Below are positions 34,625 to 45,114 of a DNA stretch of 49,325 nucleotides, in pieces. Location of the stretch: assembly GCA_020848435.1 (NCBI GenBank), contig JADLAC010000045.1:1-49325 (forward strand), written 5' to 3'. How positions within the stretch are numbered: position 1 is the stretch's first letter; every line of letters begins with the position of its first letter. Position numbers and translations under genes: made by a program. The stretch comes from Burkholderiales bacterium (GTDB lineage: Bacteria; Pseudomonadota; Gammaproteobacteria; Burkholderiales; WYBJ01). The notes beneath the pieces are model-generated. The model did no database searches. It was not told the origin of the DNA and saw only the letters and a list, made by a program, of their open reading frames with translations.

Positions 34625-37600
34625 TGGCCTGCACGAGTCGGCCGTAAGCCGCGCTGTGCGGCTTCAATGAGGCCGAGGCACATGTGCCTCGGAAAACGCA
34701 CCCCTGAGGCGCGGTCGTAGCGACATGCTACGAGCCTTCAATGAGGCCGAGGCACATGTGCCTCGGAAAACTGGTATCGAGCGGCCCAACGACCGACCGC
34801 TGATCTCCCCTTCAATGAGGCCGAGGCACATGTGCCTCGGAAAACCCGCGCCGGTTCTCCGCGCCGAGCATGCCGCGATTCATCCTTCAATGAGGCCGAG
34901 GCACATGTGCCTCGGAAAACTGGGTCGAGGTTCGTGCGTCCACGCCCGCCGTACTGCCTTCAATGAGGCCGAGGCACATGTGCCTCGGAAAACGGTCGCG
35001 TTTGTCGGAACCATGCTCGATCCATCAGCCCTTCAATGAGGCCGAGGCACATGTGCCTCGGAAAACGCGGCGATCATCATCGCGCAGTTCCCTGCGATCA
35101 GACCTTCAATGAGGCCGAGGCACATGTGCCTCGGAAAACCCGTCACTACCCTTGACACATCGGCTTTCTGAGGGCCTTCAATGAGGCCGAGGCACATGTG
35201 CCTCGGAAAACCGAGGTAGTGGTCGAGCGCATGCGCCCATTCATGCGCCCTTCAATGAGGCCGAGGCACATGTGCCTCGGAAAACCAGCCGCTGCGCGTC
35301 GGATATGCGCCTGCCCATCAGTCCTTCAATGAGGCCGAGGCACATGTGCCTCGGAAAACGGCACGGCAAGCGCGCGAATACGTTCCGTTCGAGGCGCCCC
35401 TTCAATGAGGCCGAGGCACATGTGCCTCGGAAAACCGTTAAGGTAGGTGCCTGACACCCGCGTCAGAACCAAGCCTTCAATGAGGCCGAGGCACATGTGC
35501 CTCGGAAAACGCCAGGGAGATCGGGCGTGAGCGAGCGCGAATACACCCTTCAATGAGGCCGAGGCACATGTGCCTCGGAAAACCGCGAGGAGTGGGTGCG
35601 CAATGCGCTCGGCGTCGCCCGCCTTCAATGAGGCCGAGGCACATGTGCCTCGGAAAACAAGTAAAAAGGGACGACATGAGCGCGATCTTCTCTCACCTTC
35701 AATGAGGCCGAGGCACATGTGCCTCGGAAAACCGCCGGCGGCGACGACGACTATGCGATGGAGTGACCCCTTCAATGAGGCCGAGGCACATGTGCCTCGG
35801 AAAAGCAGCGTGCACCACTGCAGCGACTTCGTGCACGTCGCCTTCAATGAGGCCGAGGCACATGTGCCTCGGAAAACCGCACCAGCGCGCGGTCGCGCGC
35901 TCGTCGCATCGCCCCCTTCAATGAGGCCGAGGCACATGTGCCTCGGAAAACCGGTGCGCGAGGCACGTTCAGCACCGAACTCCCCAACCCTTCAATGAGG
36001 CCGAGGCACATGTGCCTCGGAAAACCTTGTTGATTTGTAATCAACATCTGTGGTTTGTCAGCCCTTCAATGAGGCCGAGGCACATGTGCCTCGGAAAACA
36101 ACGACGATGTCGGCATAGAGCGAGTCTTGCTCATTCCTTCAATGAGGCCGAGGCACATGTGCCTCGGAAAACGTGGTGAATTCGTCGGCGACCCGCTCGG
36201 GCTCGATCCTTCAATGAGGCCGAGGCACATGTGCCTCGGAAAACTCGTGGAGCGGGAGGCACGGATACCTATCAGCGAGATCCCTTCAATGAGGCCGAGG
36301 CACATGTGCCTCGGAAAACCGATTGTGTCGCCCGTGGGGTCGGTCGCGTTTGTCGCCTTCAATGAGGCCGAGGCACATGTGCCTCGGAAAACGCACGCCG
36401 CGAATCACCGGTCTACGCGGCACTACTGCCCTTCAATGAGGCCGAGGCACATGTGCCTCGGAAAACCGCATGCAGAAGGTAACTGGGAAAGCGGGAGATG
36501 ACCTTCAATGAGGCCGAGGCACATGTGCCTCGGAAAACGGCTTGCATGGCGCCATTGAAGAGCCGCATCCAAGTGGCCTTCAATGAGGCCGAGGCACATG
36601 TGCCTCGGAAAACCGGCGCCGGCGTAGTTCTCCTGGGCGTGCTATTTCTGCCTTCAACGAGGCCGAGGCACATGTGCCTCGGAAAACGCGCGGGCCGACG
36701 ATCGGGTTGCGCGCCAGTGGGATCCTTCAATGAGGCCGAGGCACATGTGCCTCGGAAAACCCGGCACCGAAGCGACGCCATTCTCGGCAACGGTAGTGCC
36801 TTCAATGAGGCCGAGGCACATGTGCCTCGGAAAACAGCCCCGCCGGGCGCCCGCCCTCCACGGCGTAGAGCCCCTTCAATGAGGCCGAGGCACATGTGCC
36901 TCGGAAAACGGGCTTGCAGACGCGCACCGCCATTCTGCGCGAATTCCCTTCAATGAGGCCGAGGCACATGTGCCTCGGAAAACTCGTGCCATCGACGTGA
37001 AAGCGAAGGTGGCCGAGTTCCCTTCAATGAGGCCGAGGCACATGTGCCTCGGAAAACTTGTTGCATGAATTGCTCCTTGACGTTGTTGGCTCACCTTCAA
37101 TGAGGCCGAGGCACATGTGCCTCGGAAAACGAGCGGCCCGGATGCAGCAGCGGCCATGCCCGCTCCGCTTCAATGAGGCCGAGGCACATGTGCCTCGGAA
37201 AACACCGATCGGATCGCGCGCGCCGCGGTCGAGCGTATCGCTTCAATGAGGCCGAGGCACATGTGCCTCGGAAAACGCGCGGCTCACCGGCAATCCGAGC
37301 GACAGGAGGAAAGCTTCAATGAGGCCGAGGCACATGTGCCTCGGAAAACGCCAAAACACCAGCGACTCCAACGTTTCGCCCTCGGGGCTTCAATGAGGCC
37401 GAGGCACATGTGCCTCGGAAAACCTGCTATTGCGGCCATCGATCAGGATGAGCAGCCGCAAGCTTCAATGAGGCCGAGGCACATGTGCCTCGGAAAACGC
37501 GAATCTTGATCTCGGCGCGCTTCTGGACTTCGGGGCTTCAATGAGGCCGAGGCACATGTGCCTCGGAAAACGATGCCGGCGGCGCCAAGATCAGTTGTGC

Positions 37601-40600
37601 CCGCCGTGCTTCAATGAGGCCGAGGCACATGTGCCTCGGAAAACCGCGGGCGCCTACCAAGTGATCGACGCAGGCACGCCGCTTCAATGAGGCCGAGGCA
37701 CATGTGCCTCGGAAAACCCCCTCCTCGATGCAAAGCGCGATCTGGTCGCCGAGGGCTTCAATGAGGCCGAGGCACATGTGCCTCGGAAAACCACTACGCG
37801 CAGTGCGTATGGCGTGGTGGCGCTGCCGGCTTCAATGAGGCCGAGGCACATGTGCCTCGGAAAACCACCCGCCACCTTCGCGGCCAAACAGCTTTCGCAA
37901 CGCTTCAATGAGGCCGAGGCACATGTGCCTCGGAAAACGTGCTGGAGGACGGGCGCGGACTCGAGGCCGAGCGGGCGCTTCAATGAGGCCGAGGCACATG
38001 TGCCTCGGAAAACCGGCGTGGTGCGCTGCCCAGTGCCAAATCACCCCATGCTTCAATGAGGCCGAGGCACATGTGCCTCGGAAAACGCGCATACGCCACC
38101 GGCCAGTGCGGCGGAATCGCGCTTCAATGAGGCCGAGGCACATGTGCCTCGGAAAACGCGGCGTTCTTGACGCCGAACTTCACTGAGTTCAAGCTTCAAT
38201 GAGGCCGAGGCACATGTGCCTCGGAAAACGCGATAGCAATGGGCCGCTCACGAGAGCTGAGCGGTAGGCTTCAATGAGGCCGAGGCACATGTGCCTCGGA
38301 AAACCTACGGCAGCGGCGAACTCCGGTGATGCGGCCGGCGCGCTTCAATGAGGCCGAGGCACATGTGCCTCGGAAAACCTGGAACGCCAGAGGCGCGCGG
38401 CGCTCCGACGCAAATGCTTCAATGAGGCCGAGGCACATGTGCCTCGGAAAACCGCGCCGTCCTTGCCCGCGCGCGCGTCGATCGGAGCGCTTCAATGAGG
38501 CCGAGGCACATGTGCCTCGGAAAACAAAGACCACGGGCGCAAGGCGGAGCAATTCCGCGTGCTTCAATGAGGCCGAGGCACATGTGCCTCGGAAAACCTG
38601 CGATTCCATCTCGTCATCACAAATCGCTTGCGCGCTTCAATGAGGCCGAGGCACATGTGCCTCGGAAAACCATCCAGGACTGCACACCAATCGCAGATCA
38701 TGCCGGCTTCAATGAGGCCGAGGCACATGTGCCTCGGAAAACACCGCGCGCGGCTTCTCGGCGAACGTGTTCCTGGACGCTTCAATGAGGCCGAGGCACA
38801 TGTGCCTCGGAAAACGCGTGATTGCGCTTGGGCAGGGCCGCATCCACGTGGGCTTCAATGAGGCCGAGGCACATGTGCCTCGGAAAACAAGACGGGCCGC
38901 GCGTGCTGCGCTGGTGGCGCGAGGCTTCAATGAGGCCGAGGCACATGTGCCTCGGAAAACCTCCGCAAATATTTGCCGTCCCCTATTGACATGTACGCTT
39001 CAATGAGGCCGAGGCACATGTGCCTCGGAAAACCCCCGCTCGGAGAAGCTGATCGAGCGCGCGATCGAGGCTTCAATGAGGCCGAGGCACATGTGCCTCG
39101 GAAAACGGGGCGCATTAGGAGACGCCGTGCGCCGAGCGCAGGCTTCAATGAGGCCGAGGCACATGTGCCTCGGAAAACTCGGGCCGTCGCCGGTGGCGAT
39201 GCGGGCGGCCGCATGCTTCAATGAGGCCGAGGCACATGTGCCTCGGAAAACGACCAGTTCCGTCTGTCAGGTCGCTCGCCGGCACCGCGCTTCAATGAGG
39301 CCGAGGCACATGTGCCTCGGAAAACATCGGATCAACGCTAACGGGTGTTTCCTCTGGCGCGACATCGCTTCAATGAGGCCGAGGCACATGTGCCTCGGAA
39401 AACGCCCGTGCCCATGCTGGCGATCACGCGCTTCGGTTGCCTGCTTCAATGAGGCCGAGGCACATGTGCCTCGGAAAACACCAATCGTATCCAACAGATC
39501 CTCGATATCCTCGGCGCTTCAATGAGGCCGAGGCACATGTGCCTCGGAAAACTGGCGGCAGCGCGCGCGTTTGCTTCGTCGAGTATGTTCGCTTCAATGA
39601 GGCCGAGGCACATGTGCCTCGGAAAACCGGCGAGCGTGAAATGGTGAACGATTTTTCGGTCAGGCTTCAATGAGGCCGAGGCACATGTGCCTCGGAAAAC
39701 AGCGCGCATGTCCGAGAGTGCTACTGGACACGCGACGCTTCAATGAGGCCGAGGCACATGTGCCTCGGAAAACCCGCTGCCAAGACCCCACACCGAAGTG
39801 CCTGCTTCGGGCTTCAATGAGGCCGAGGCACATGTGCCTCGGAAAACGTAGCGAACGTCCTCCACTGCGCCGATCTCGTTCGGGGCTTCAATGAGGCCGA
39901 GGCACATGTGCCTCGGAAAACGTGGGCACCGGGGGCCGATGGGGCGGGGGTAGTAGCGGCTTCAATGAGGCCGAGGCACATGTGCCTCGGAAAACCCGTC
40001 GAAAGCAAGTAGCCCCGGACGTTCTGATGCTGCTTCAATGAGGCCGAGGCACATGTGCCTCGGAAAACACACCGAAGACTCCAAGAGCCACGCGTGCCTC
40101 GACTCGCTTCAATGAGGCCGAGGCACATGTGCCTCGGAAAACGTACCTTCGTCGAGAGTGTGCTTGTGGAACGTCTCGCTTCAATGAGGCCGAGGCACAT
40201 GTGCCTCGGAAAACCGATCAAGAGCGCGGCGAGCGGCGCGCGGTTGGAGAGCTTCAATGAGGCCGAGGCACATGTGCCTCGGAAAACAAGACCGGAGCCC
40301 GGAAGTGGCGCCACATACCGCTCTTCGCTTCAATGAGGCCGAGGCACATGTGCCTCGGAAAACAGGCACTACTCTCGACGAGATTAGTAAGGCTTCGATG
40401 CTTCAATGAGGCCGAGGCACATGTGCCTCGGAAAACGAACACCGCAGTACCTTCGTCGAGAGTGTGCTTGTGGCTTCAATGAGGCCGAGGCACATGTGCC
40501 TCGGAAAACTCGTCGAGCCGGGTGCGGCGCGACCGGCTCAGCCGCGGCTTCAATGAGGCCGAGGCACATGTGCCTCGGAAAACCGTCCGTTGCGATCACC

Positions 40601-40655
40601 CGTATAATCGAATTCGACGCTTCAATGAGGCCGAGGCACATGTGCCTCGGAAAAC
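34589..40655 (-). CRISPR. CRISPR array, type I-U/I-G-like, 82 repeats plus one degenerate repeat
   Basis: Eighty-two 36-base repeats (first intact one 34662-34697, last 40620-40655) separate spacers of about 35-42 bases. The plus-strand repeat reads CTTCAATGAGG, then CCGAGGCACATGTGCCTCGG sharing its last G, then AAAAC. The centre is a perfect 20-base palindrome. Read as crRNA on the minus strand it starts GTTTTCC and ends CATTGAAG, giving a handle of type ATTGAAG plus one base. The degenerate copy (34589-34624) keeps only one half, so the left end is the trailer and the leader lies right, next to cas2. Variants: the repeat at 36652 has a T-to-C change in its CAATG; the one at 35770 ends in G. 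The base before the repeat is C for repeats 2-34 and G for repeats 1 and 35-82. The repeat form and the cas4-cas1 fusion fit type I-U/I-G. Confidence 0.98.
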
Positions 40656-40862
40656 GCTGCGACTCGCACGGCGCATCGGCGCACGCGCCACGGGCAGGGT
40701 TGCGAGCGCTCCGATACGCAGCACGAAGTCTACCCTACCGGGGGCGTCCGGCAAGCCCCCGACGGGGACAGACATTCCTGATTGTTAAAGAGCTTTCCTT
40801 ATCGCGAGCGCTGCGCGCAAATTCTTCATCACCTCAGCGCTCGATTCTTCGCGGCAGGCGTT
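40656..40862 (-). promoter_or_regulatory. CRISPR leader
   Basis: The 207 bases between the last intact repeat and the cas2 stop codon. Reading toward the array they contain CTTTAACAAT (40781-40790), a string often seen in CRISPR leaders. A hairpin of six G-C-rich pairs follows (40740-40745 with 40755-40760, nine-base loop), then about 80 bases to the first repeat. It should carry the promoter for the pre-crRNA and the docking site for new spacer insertion. The location between cas2 and the fresh end of the array is as expected. Confidence 0.75.
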
Positions 40863-41150
40863 CTAGACGATCACGGCTTCGCGACGAACCGTCTCGAACG
40901 CCTTGCCCAAACTGTGAACCCGAGGCTGAACCCCCTCCGCCGGCCCTACGTCGACGATGAGAATATGATCCTCACGCTGGTTCATCACCTCGCGAAGCTC
41001 GGCCTCCAGCTTGAGCACACGCATGCGGGTGAGCCGGCACTGGAACACGGAGAGCTGTAGCCACTCACCGTAGCCCTTCATGATCCGGAACACCCGCCGC
41101 CAACGCTTCGGCTCCGCGATGTCGTAGCTTATGACGAAGAGGTGCTCCAT
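40863..41150 (-). CDS. cas2: CRISPR-associated endoribonuclease-like protein Cas2
   Basis: A 95-residue ferredoxin-fold protein. It begins MEHLFVISYDIAEPKRWRRV with the conserved Asp10 of the dimer centre. RIMKGYGEWLQLSVFQCRLT is the strongly conserved second segment, and EDHILIVDVGP the third strand. With Cas1 it forms the spacer-integration complex. It starts two bases after the cas4-cas1 stop and ends next to the array leader. Length and sequence are intact. Confidence 0.95.
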   Translation of the reverse strand: MEHLFVISYDIAEPKRWRRVFRIMKGYGEWLQLSVFQCRLTRMRVLKLEAELREVMNQREDHILIVDVGPAEGVQPRVHSLGKAFETVRREAVIV

Positions 41151-41152
41151 GG

Positions 41153-42916
41153 CTAGCGCGTAATGAAGTTCGGATACTCCGGAATCTCACCCGACAACGT
41201 CCGGATCAGAAGGCGTGACTGAGCTTCGAGCAGGCGCCGATAACTCAACCGATAACGGAAGATCGGATGGGTTACCTCCTGGCTCATTCGCCGCTCGAAG
41301 GCAGCGATGAAACGCTTGCGTCCGGAATCGTTCAGGTTGCAGCTACCGGCTGCGCGGACGAAATCGCTGGGCCGCACTTCCCCGTTATTCACCGCCATGA
41401 GCACCGTGGAATCCGCGAGTAACGGCCGAAAGGGCTCCATCATATCGAGCGCGAGCGCCGGTCTGCCGAATCGCGGTTGATGATAGAAACCGAGGTACGG
41501 GTCGAGACCCACTGCGGAGAGCACGATCGTCAATTCGCGCGTGAGCATCGCGTAGGCGAATGACAGCAACGCGTTCACCGGATCGCGCGGCGGGCGGCGG
41601 TTTCTGCCCATGAAATCGAATTGAAGACTGTCGTTACCCTCGACGCGCAAGAGCGAGGCGAAGTTCCGAAAGTAGCGGTTGGCCGCGGCGCCCTCGATCC
41701 CCAACAGCGATTCGATGGAGAAGGCACGCCTGGCATGCTCCATGTCTTCGCGCAAACCGAGAACGAGCTCGCGTGGGATCTCGCTTGCGTTCGGCGCGGT
41801 GGCGCTCTCGTCTTCGTCGCCCGTATCGGTATCGGCTTCCCACTGCGCCGCACCGCGCCAGTTGCGCCTGAGCATCGTCCGACAATTGGCGATCTTGGCG
41901 TGCACCCAGCCTCGGGCGAGGCGCAGGCAGGTCTGCGGATCGAAGCCCGCGCGGTACTGATGCGTGCGCGTCTCGACGTTGCGATGGCCTGTACCGACCG
42001 TGTGGCCGACGAACCAGCCGCCGTAGGTATGCCAGCTAACCGGAATGTCACGCCGGAAGCATTCATGCAGCGCGCTCGACGATAGCGCCGTACTGCCGAA
42101 GAGCGCGACCTGCGACACGTCGCCGATCCGTGCCTCGGCCGCTTTCTCCTTCTCGACCTCGATCACGAAGCGCTCGCCGTCCTTGCGCACGTAACCGCGC
42201 GGAGTCTGTACGTACAGCGGCAAGCGCTCGTCGAGTGTCGGGAAGAGCGGTCGAGGCTCGACTTCGGAGCGGGAGAGGAAACGCAGCTCGTCAGGCATGC
42301 AGATGCCGACGAGAGAGCACCGCGGGCATTTTGGGCTATCCTCGAGCGGTGGCGGGATGTGACCCGCGAGCGCCACACCGCGCAGGCCATGAATCGCACT
42401 GAGGGTCTGCTCGACGAGCGCCTCGTCGAACACGATCCGCACACGCTCGCGCGAAGCGGCGAAGTAGAGAATGCCCTCTGCGCATTCGAAACCGTGCTCG
42501 CGCAGCAGCAGACCCTGGGCACATAGCTGTACGCGTTCGGGATCGTAGGCGCCAGCGGCGACGTGCGGACGCTTGCCGCGCTTGTAGTCCACCGGCGTCA
42601 CGCGCGATCCCTCGCCCTCGACCAGGTCGAGTTTCGCCGTGATGCCGAGATGCGTCGAGCTCAACGCGACCGAGCGTGCATGGATGACCTCGTCGGCTAG
42701 GGGTGCCTCCGGCAAGTCGCCGCCGCCTCTATCGACCGCCTTGTGACGGATCGAGCCCTCGACCGTATCCGCGTTGTGAGCGAATTCGCTCTGGACCCAT
42801 TCGAGATACGCAAGGCGCGGACAGTACACGTGTTCATTGACCATGCGCACCGGGATGAGCGGCGCGTCGGCCGAAAGCTCGGGAAAAACGAGAGGTAGTT
42901 CACGCTGCTTCGCCAT
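41153..42916 (-). CDS. cas4-cas1: Cas4-Cas1 fusion protein
   Basis: A 587-residue adaptation protein. The Cas4 part (residues about 20-215) has all four Fe-S cysteines: C32 (VYCPRLAYLEW), C197, C200 and C206 (CPRCSLVGIC). Nuclease residues D110 and K112 are in VDYKRGK, and LCAQ is motif III. The Cas1 part (about 225-587) has metal ligands E408 (LLGIEGAAANRYF), H479 (LGFYHQPRFGRPALALD) and the acidic DMMEPFRP. In known type I-U fusions Cas4 checks the PAM and trims prespacers before Cas1-Cas2 inserts them. All catalytic residues are present, so the protein looks functional. It lies immediately before cas2. Confidence 0.97.
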   Translation of the reverse strand: MAKQRELPLVFPELSADAPLIPVRMVNEHVYCPRLAYLEWVQSEFAHNADTVEGSIRHKAVDRGGGDLPEAPLADEVIHARSVALSSTHLGITAKLDLVEGEGSRVTPVDYKRGKRPHVAAGAYDPERVQLCAQGLLLREHGFECAEGILYFAASRERVRIVFDEALVEQTLSAIHGLRGVALAGHIPPPLEDSPKCPRCSLVGICMPDELRFLSRSEVEPRPLFPTLDERLPLYVQTPRGYVRKDGERFVIEVEKEKAAEARIGDVSQVALFGSTALSSSALHECFRRDIPVSWHTYGGWFVGHTVGTGHRNVETRTHQYRAGFDPQTCLRLARGWVHAKIANCRTMLRRNWRGAAQWEADTDTGDEDESATAPNASEIPRELVLGLREDMEHARRAFSIESLLGIEGAAANRYFRNFASLLRVEGNDSLQFDFMGRNRRPPRDPVNALLSFAYAMLTRELTIVLSAVGLDPYLGFYHQPRFGRPALALDMMEPFRPLLADSTVLMAVNNGEVRPSDFVRAAGSCNLNDSGRKRFIAAFERRMSQEVTHPIFRYRLSYRRLLEAQSRLLIRTLSGEIPEYPNFITR

Positions 42917-42953
42917 GCCATAGACATAGCAAGATTCCTACCTGCAGAAGGTG

Positions 42954-43654
42954 TCAGTGCTCTGGATCGAGCTCAAGGCGTTCGCGCAAGCGCCGGAAAA
43001 CCGCTTCATCTGTCGGCGGATCCATGAGGCGACCGTGGCGTTCGGCGTGCATCACGAGAGACTCGACCACTTCGCGCTCGTCAGCATCTTGGACGGCTTG
43101 CATCGGCGTATGCCCCCCGAGCATAGGAATCGGCTGGTCAACCCAGCGGCTCCAGTGCGCCGTTATCATCTCCGCGAGCTTTGCCCGAACCTCAGGTAAC
43201 TGTGCGAGCTCGCTAACGTTCTTTTCGACTTTTCCGCCGCCGGCCGCGCTTGCGGCGCGCGCATCAGCCAGCATCTCTTCCATCGACTGGACCTGGGTTA
43301 TGCCGCGGTCGGCACTACGTCGTGCAGAGATGGATCCTCGACCTCGGTATCGACATCGGGCGACCAAAAGTGAAAGAACCACGGCAAGAAAAGCTGCATC
43401 AGCGGTGCCTGCGGATCGAATTCGATTTTACGATCGAGCACGAATTCGGCCCAGGCCGCCACCAGCGCGGGCGGCCCATAGGCCGCCTCGACGAAACGCA
43501 GCATCCGCTGCGCGTAGCCATCGAGCAGGTCGCGGAGTCTCCGCCAGACGAGGTCGACTGGCGCCGTAGCAGAGACGCGCCCGATGAGAAGGCAACAGTG
43601 CTTGAACTTCCTACCGCTGCCGCAGTGGCAGGGATCGTTACGGCCTAGCTTCAT
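42954..43654 (-). pseudogene. SEC-C motif protein with large internal deletion
   Basis: The N-terminal piece (43298-43654) has the zinc-binding SEC-C motif at its very start: GRNDPCHCGSGRKFKHCC. It runs on to LMQLFLPWFFHFWSPDVDTE before a stop. A second piece in another frame (42954 to about 43300) carries the typical C-terminus of the same family, WVDQPIPMLGGHTPMQAV and RRLRERLEL. In intact family members these two are separated by several hundred residues. The middle is missing and the halves are out of frame, so the gene is dead. It fills the space between cas4-cas1 and the J-domain gene. Confidence 0.7.
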
Positions 43655-43884
43655 TGCAAATGCTCGCAGGTTGGCGTTGGGCAGTCGTCATGCTCACTTG
43701 ATCCCGATACGATCGGACAGCTCGCGAGCGCACCTGGTTGAATTCTACGCTTTGCTTAGCAAAGTCGATCTAACGGCGTCGGTCGCACGGCATTGGTCTT
43801 GGCGCCGAATCGCAGAGCAGATACATTATCGCGCAGGGCACGACCGCAACTCGCCTCGAGTTCACGCCATAACGAACGCCGCCA

Positions 43885-45114
43885 ATGAAAGCTCCCTGCC
43901 AGCAATCGCTCTTCAACGACGAGCCGCCGGCCGATGACACGGCGGCGCTCGTGTCCTTGCCGAAGGGCAAGGAGCGATTGAGCCCAGCCCAGCGTACGTT
44001 CAACCGGCTGACGGAACGCATTCGGCGCGGTCGTGACGCGCTGGCCATCTGGGATGCCTTCATGCCACGCTTCCAGGCTCGGTTGGAGAATGAGCTGCGG
44101 CCGATCGAATCCGATATCCGCGCCGCTCAACGCCGGTTTGCGATCGAATTGGACCGGCTGCTGACCGCGAACAAGCCGGGCAAGGGATTGACGCGTAAGC
44201 GCCGCGCGAAGGTTCGTGGCGTTCTGCTGGACGTCGCGGGTGCCCTGCTGCGCGACGGACCGGATGCCGAGATGGAAGCACTCTACGATCGGCACAGCGA
44301 TGTCCCCCATGCGATCGAGCGCAAAGAAGATATGGACCTCGCCGAAACCGTGCTCGCCGACATACTCGGCGAAGACAGCATTGAAGGGCACGACGCGCAG
44401 AGCATAGAGGAGCTTCTGCACCACGCCGGAGAAAGACTCCACGAAGCACACGCGAAGGAGCGCCGGTCGCGCGCGGGTCGACGGCGCGGCAAGTCAGACA
44501 AGATCGCGCAATCGCAAGCCCTGGCCGCGCAGCAGGCGACCCAGTCGGTGCGCGAGGTATACCGCAAGCTCGTAAGCGCCTTACACCCCGATCGAGAGGC
44601 CGATGCGGCCGAGCACAGACGCAAGACCGCGCTCATGCAGCGTGCCAACCGGGCGTACGAGCGCAACGACTTGCTGGAGTTGCTTGCGCTTCAGATCGAG
44701 ATCGAGCAGATCGATGCCGCGGCCTTGGCGAAGCTGCCGGACGCACGACTCGGGCACTACAACGCGGTACTGCAGGAGCAGGTGCAGGTACTGGAAAGTC
44801 AGCTTCAGGCGCACACCGCGGCCTTTCGCTTCGAATTCGGGTTGGCCGCGCGCGACATCACCCCGCAGCGCATCGATCAGGCGCTCAGCGAAAGGATCGC
44901 AGCCGCACGGACCATGGTCGACCATATCGAGCGCACCGTGAAGAAACTGGAGGATCCGGTGCTGCGTAACGGCGCCATAGACGAGTTCCCGGAGCCGGAG
45001 GATGACGAGCTCGACCCGTGGGAGCTTGCCGCACTGGCAGCGGCGTTCGGAAGCGCTCCGACGGCATCGAAGGCGCCACGTCGCTCCGGTCGTCCTGGGC
45101 GGCGGAGGCGGTGA
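43885..45114 (+). CDS. J-domain (DnaJ-like) protein
   Basis: A 409-residue protein with a J-domain-like helix-HPD-helix in its middle: VREVYRKLVSALHPDREADA (HPD at residues 234-236), then KTALMQRANRAYERNDLLEL. The flanks are long charged helices likely to form coiled coil (residues 60-130 and 190-225). The acidic tail EFPEPEDDELDPWELAALAA ends in a basic GRPGRRRR. J-domains stimulate Hsp70 ATPase; the other regions would choose the client. Similar stand-alone proteins are common in Proteobacteria with unknown clients. It is on the strand opposite to the cas genes, splitting csb2 from cas4-cas1. It looks intact. Confidence 0.75.
   Translation: MKAPCQQSLFNDEPPADDTAALVSLPKGKERLSPAQRTFNRLTERIRRGRDALAIWDAFMPRFQARLENELRPIESDIRAAQRRFAIELDRLLTANKPGKGLTRKRRAKVRGVLLDVAGALLRDGPDAEMEALYDRHSDVPHAIERKEDMDLAETVLADILGEDSIEGHDAQSIEELLHHAGERLHEAHAKERRSRAGRRRGKSDKIAQSQALAAQQATQSVREVYRKLVSALHPDREADAAEHRRKTALMQRANRAYERNDLLELLALQIEIEQIDAAALAKLPDARLGHYNAVLQEQVQVLESQLQAHTAAFRFEFGLAARDITPQRIDQALSERIAAARTMVDHIERTVKKLEDPVLRNGAIDEFPEPEDDELDPWELAALAAAFGSAPTASKAPRRSGRPGRRRR

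Noticed and set aside
34625..40619. Self-targeting spacers against genes in this window
   Set aside because: By eye I found no spacer matching the phage remnants, the IS21 element or other genes here. A systematic alignment was not possible.
34700..40640. Many open frames across the array coding for repeated PRHMCLG or NEAEAHVPRK peptides
   Set aside because: They arise from translating the CRISPR repeat in different frames. The near-constant 72-75-base unit keeps frames open only for stretches, and there are no ribosome binding sites.
34589..42916. Assignment to type I-C
   Set aside because: Cas4 is fused to Cas1, the neighbour is csb2, and the repeat ends in CATTGAAG with a long palindrome. 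These point to type I-U/I-G, not I-C.
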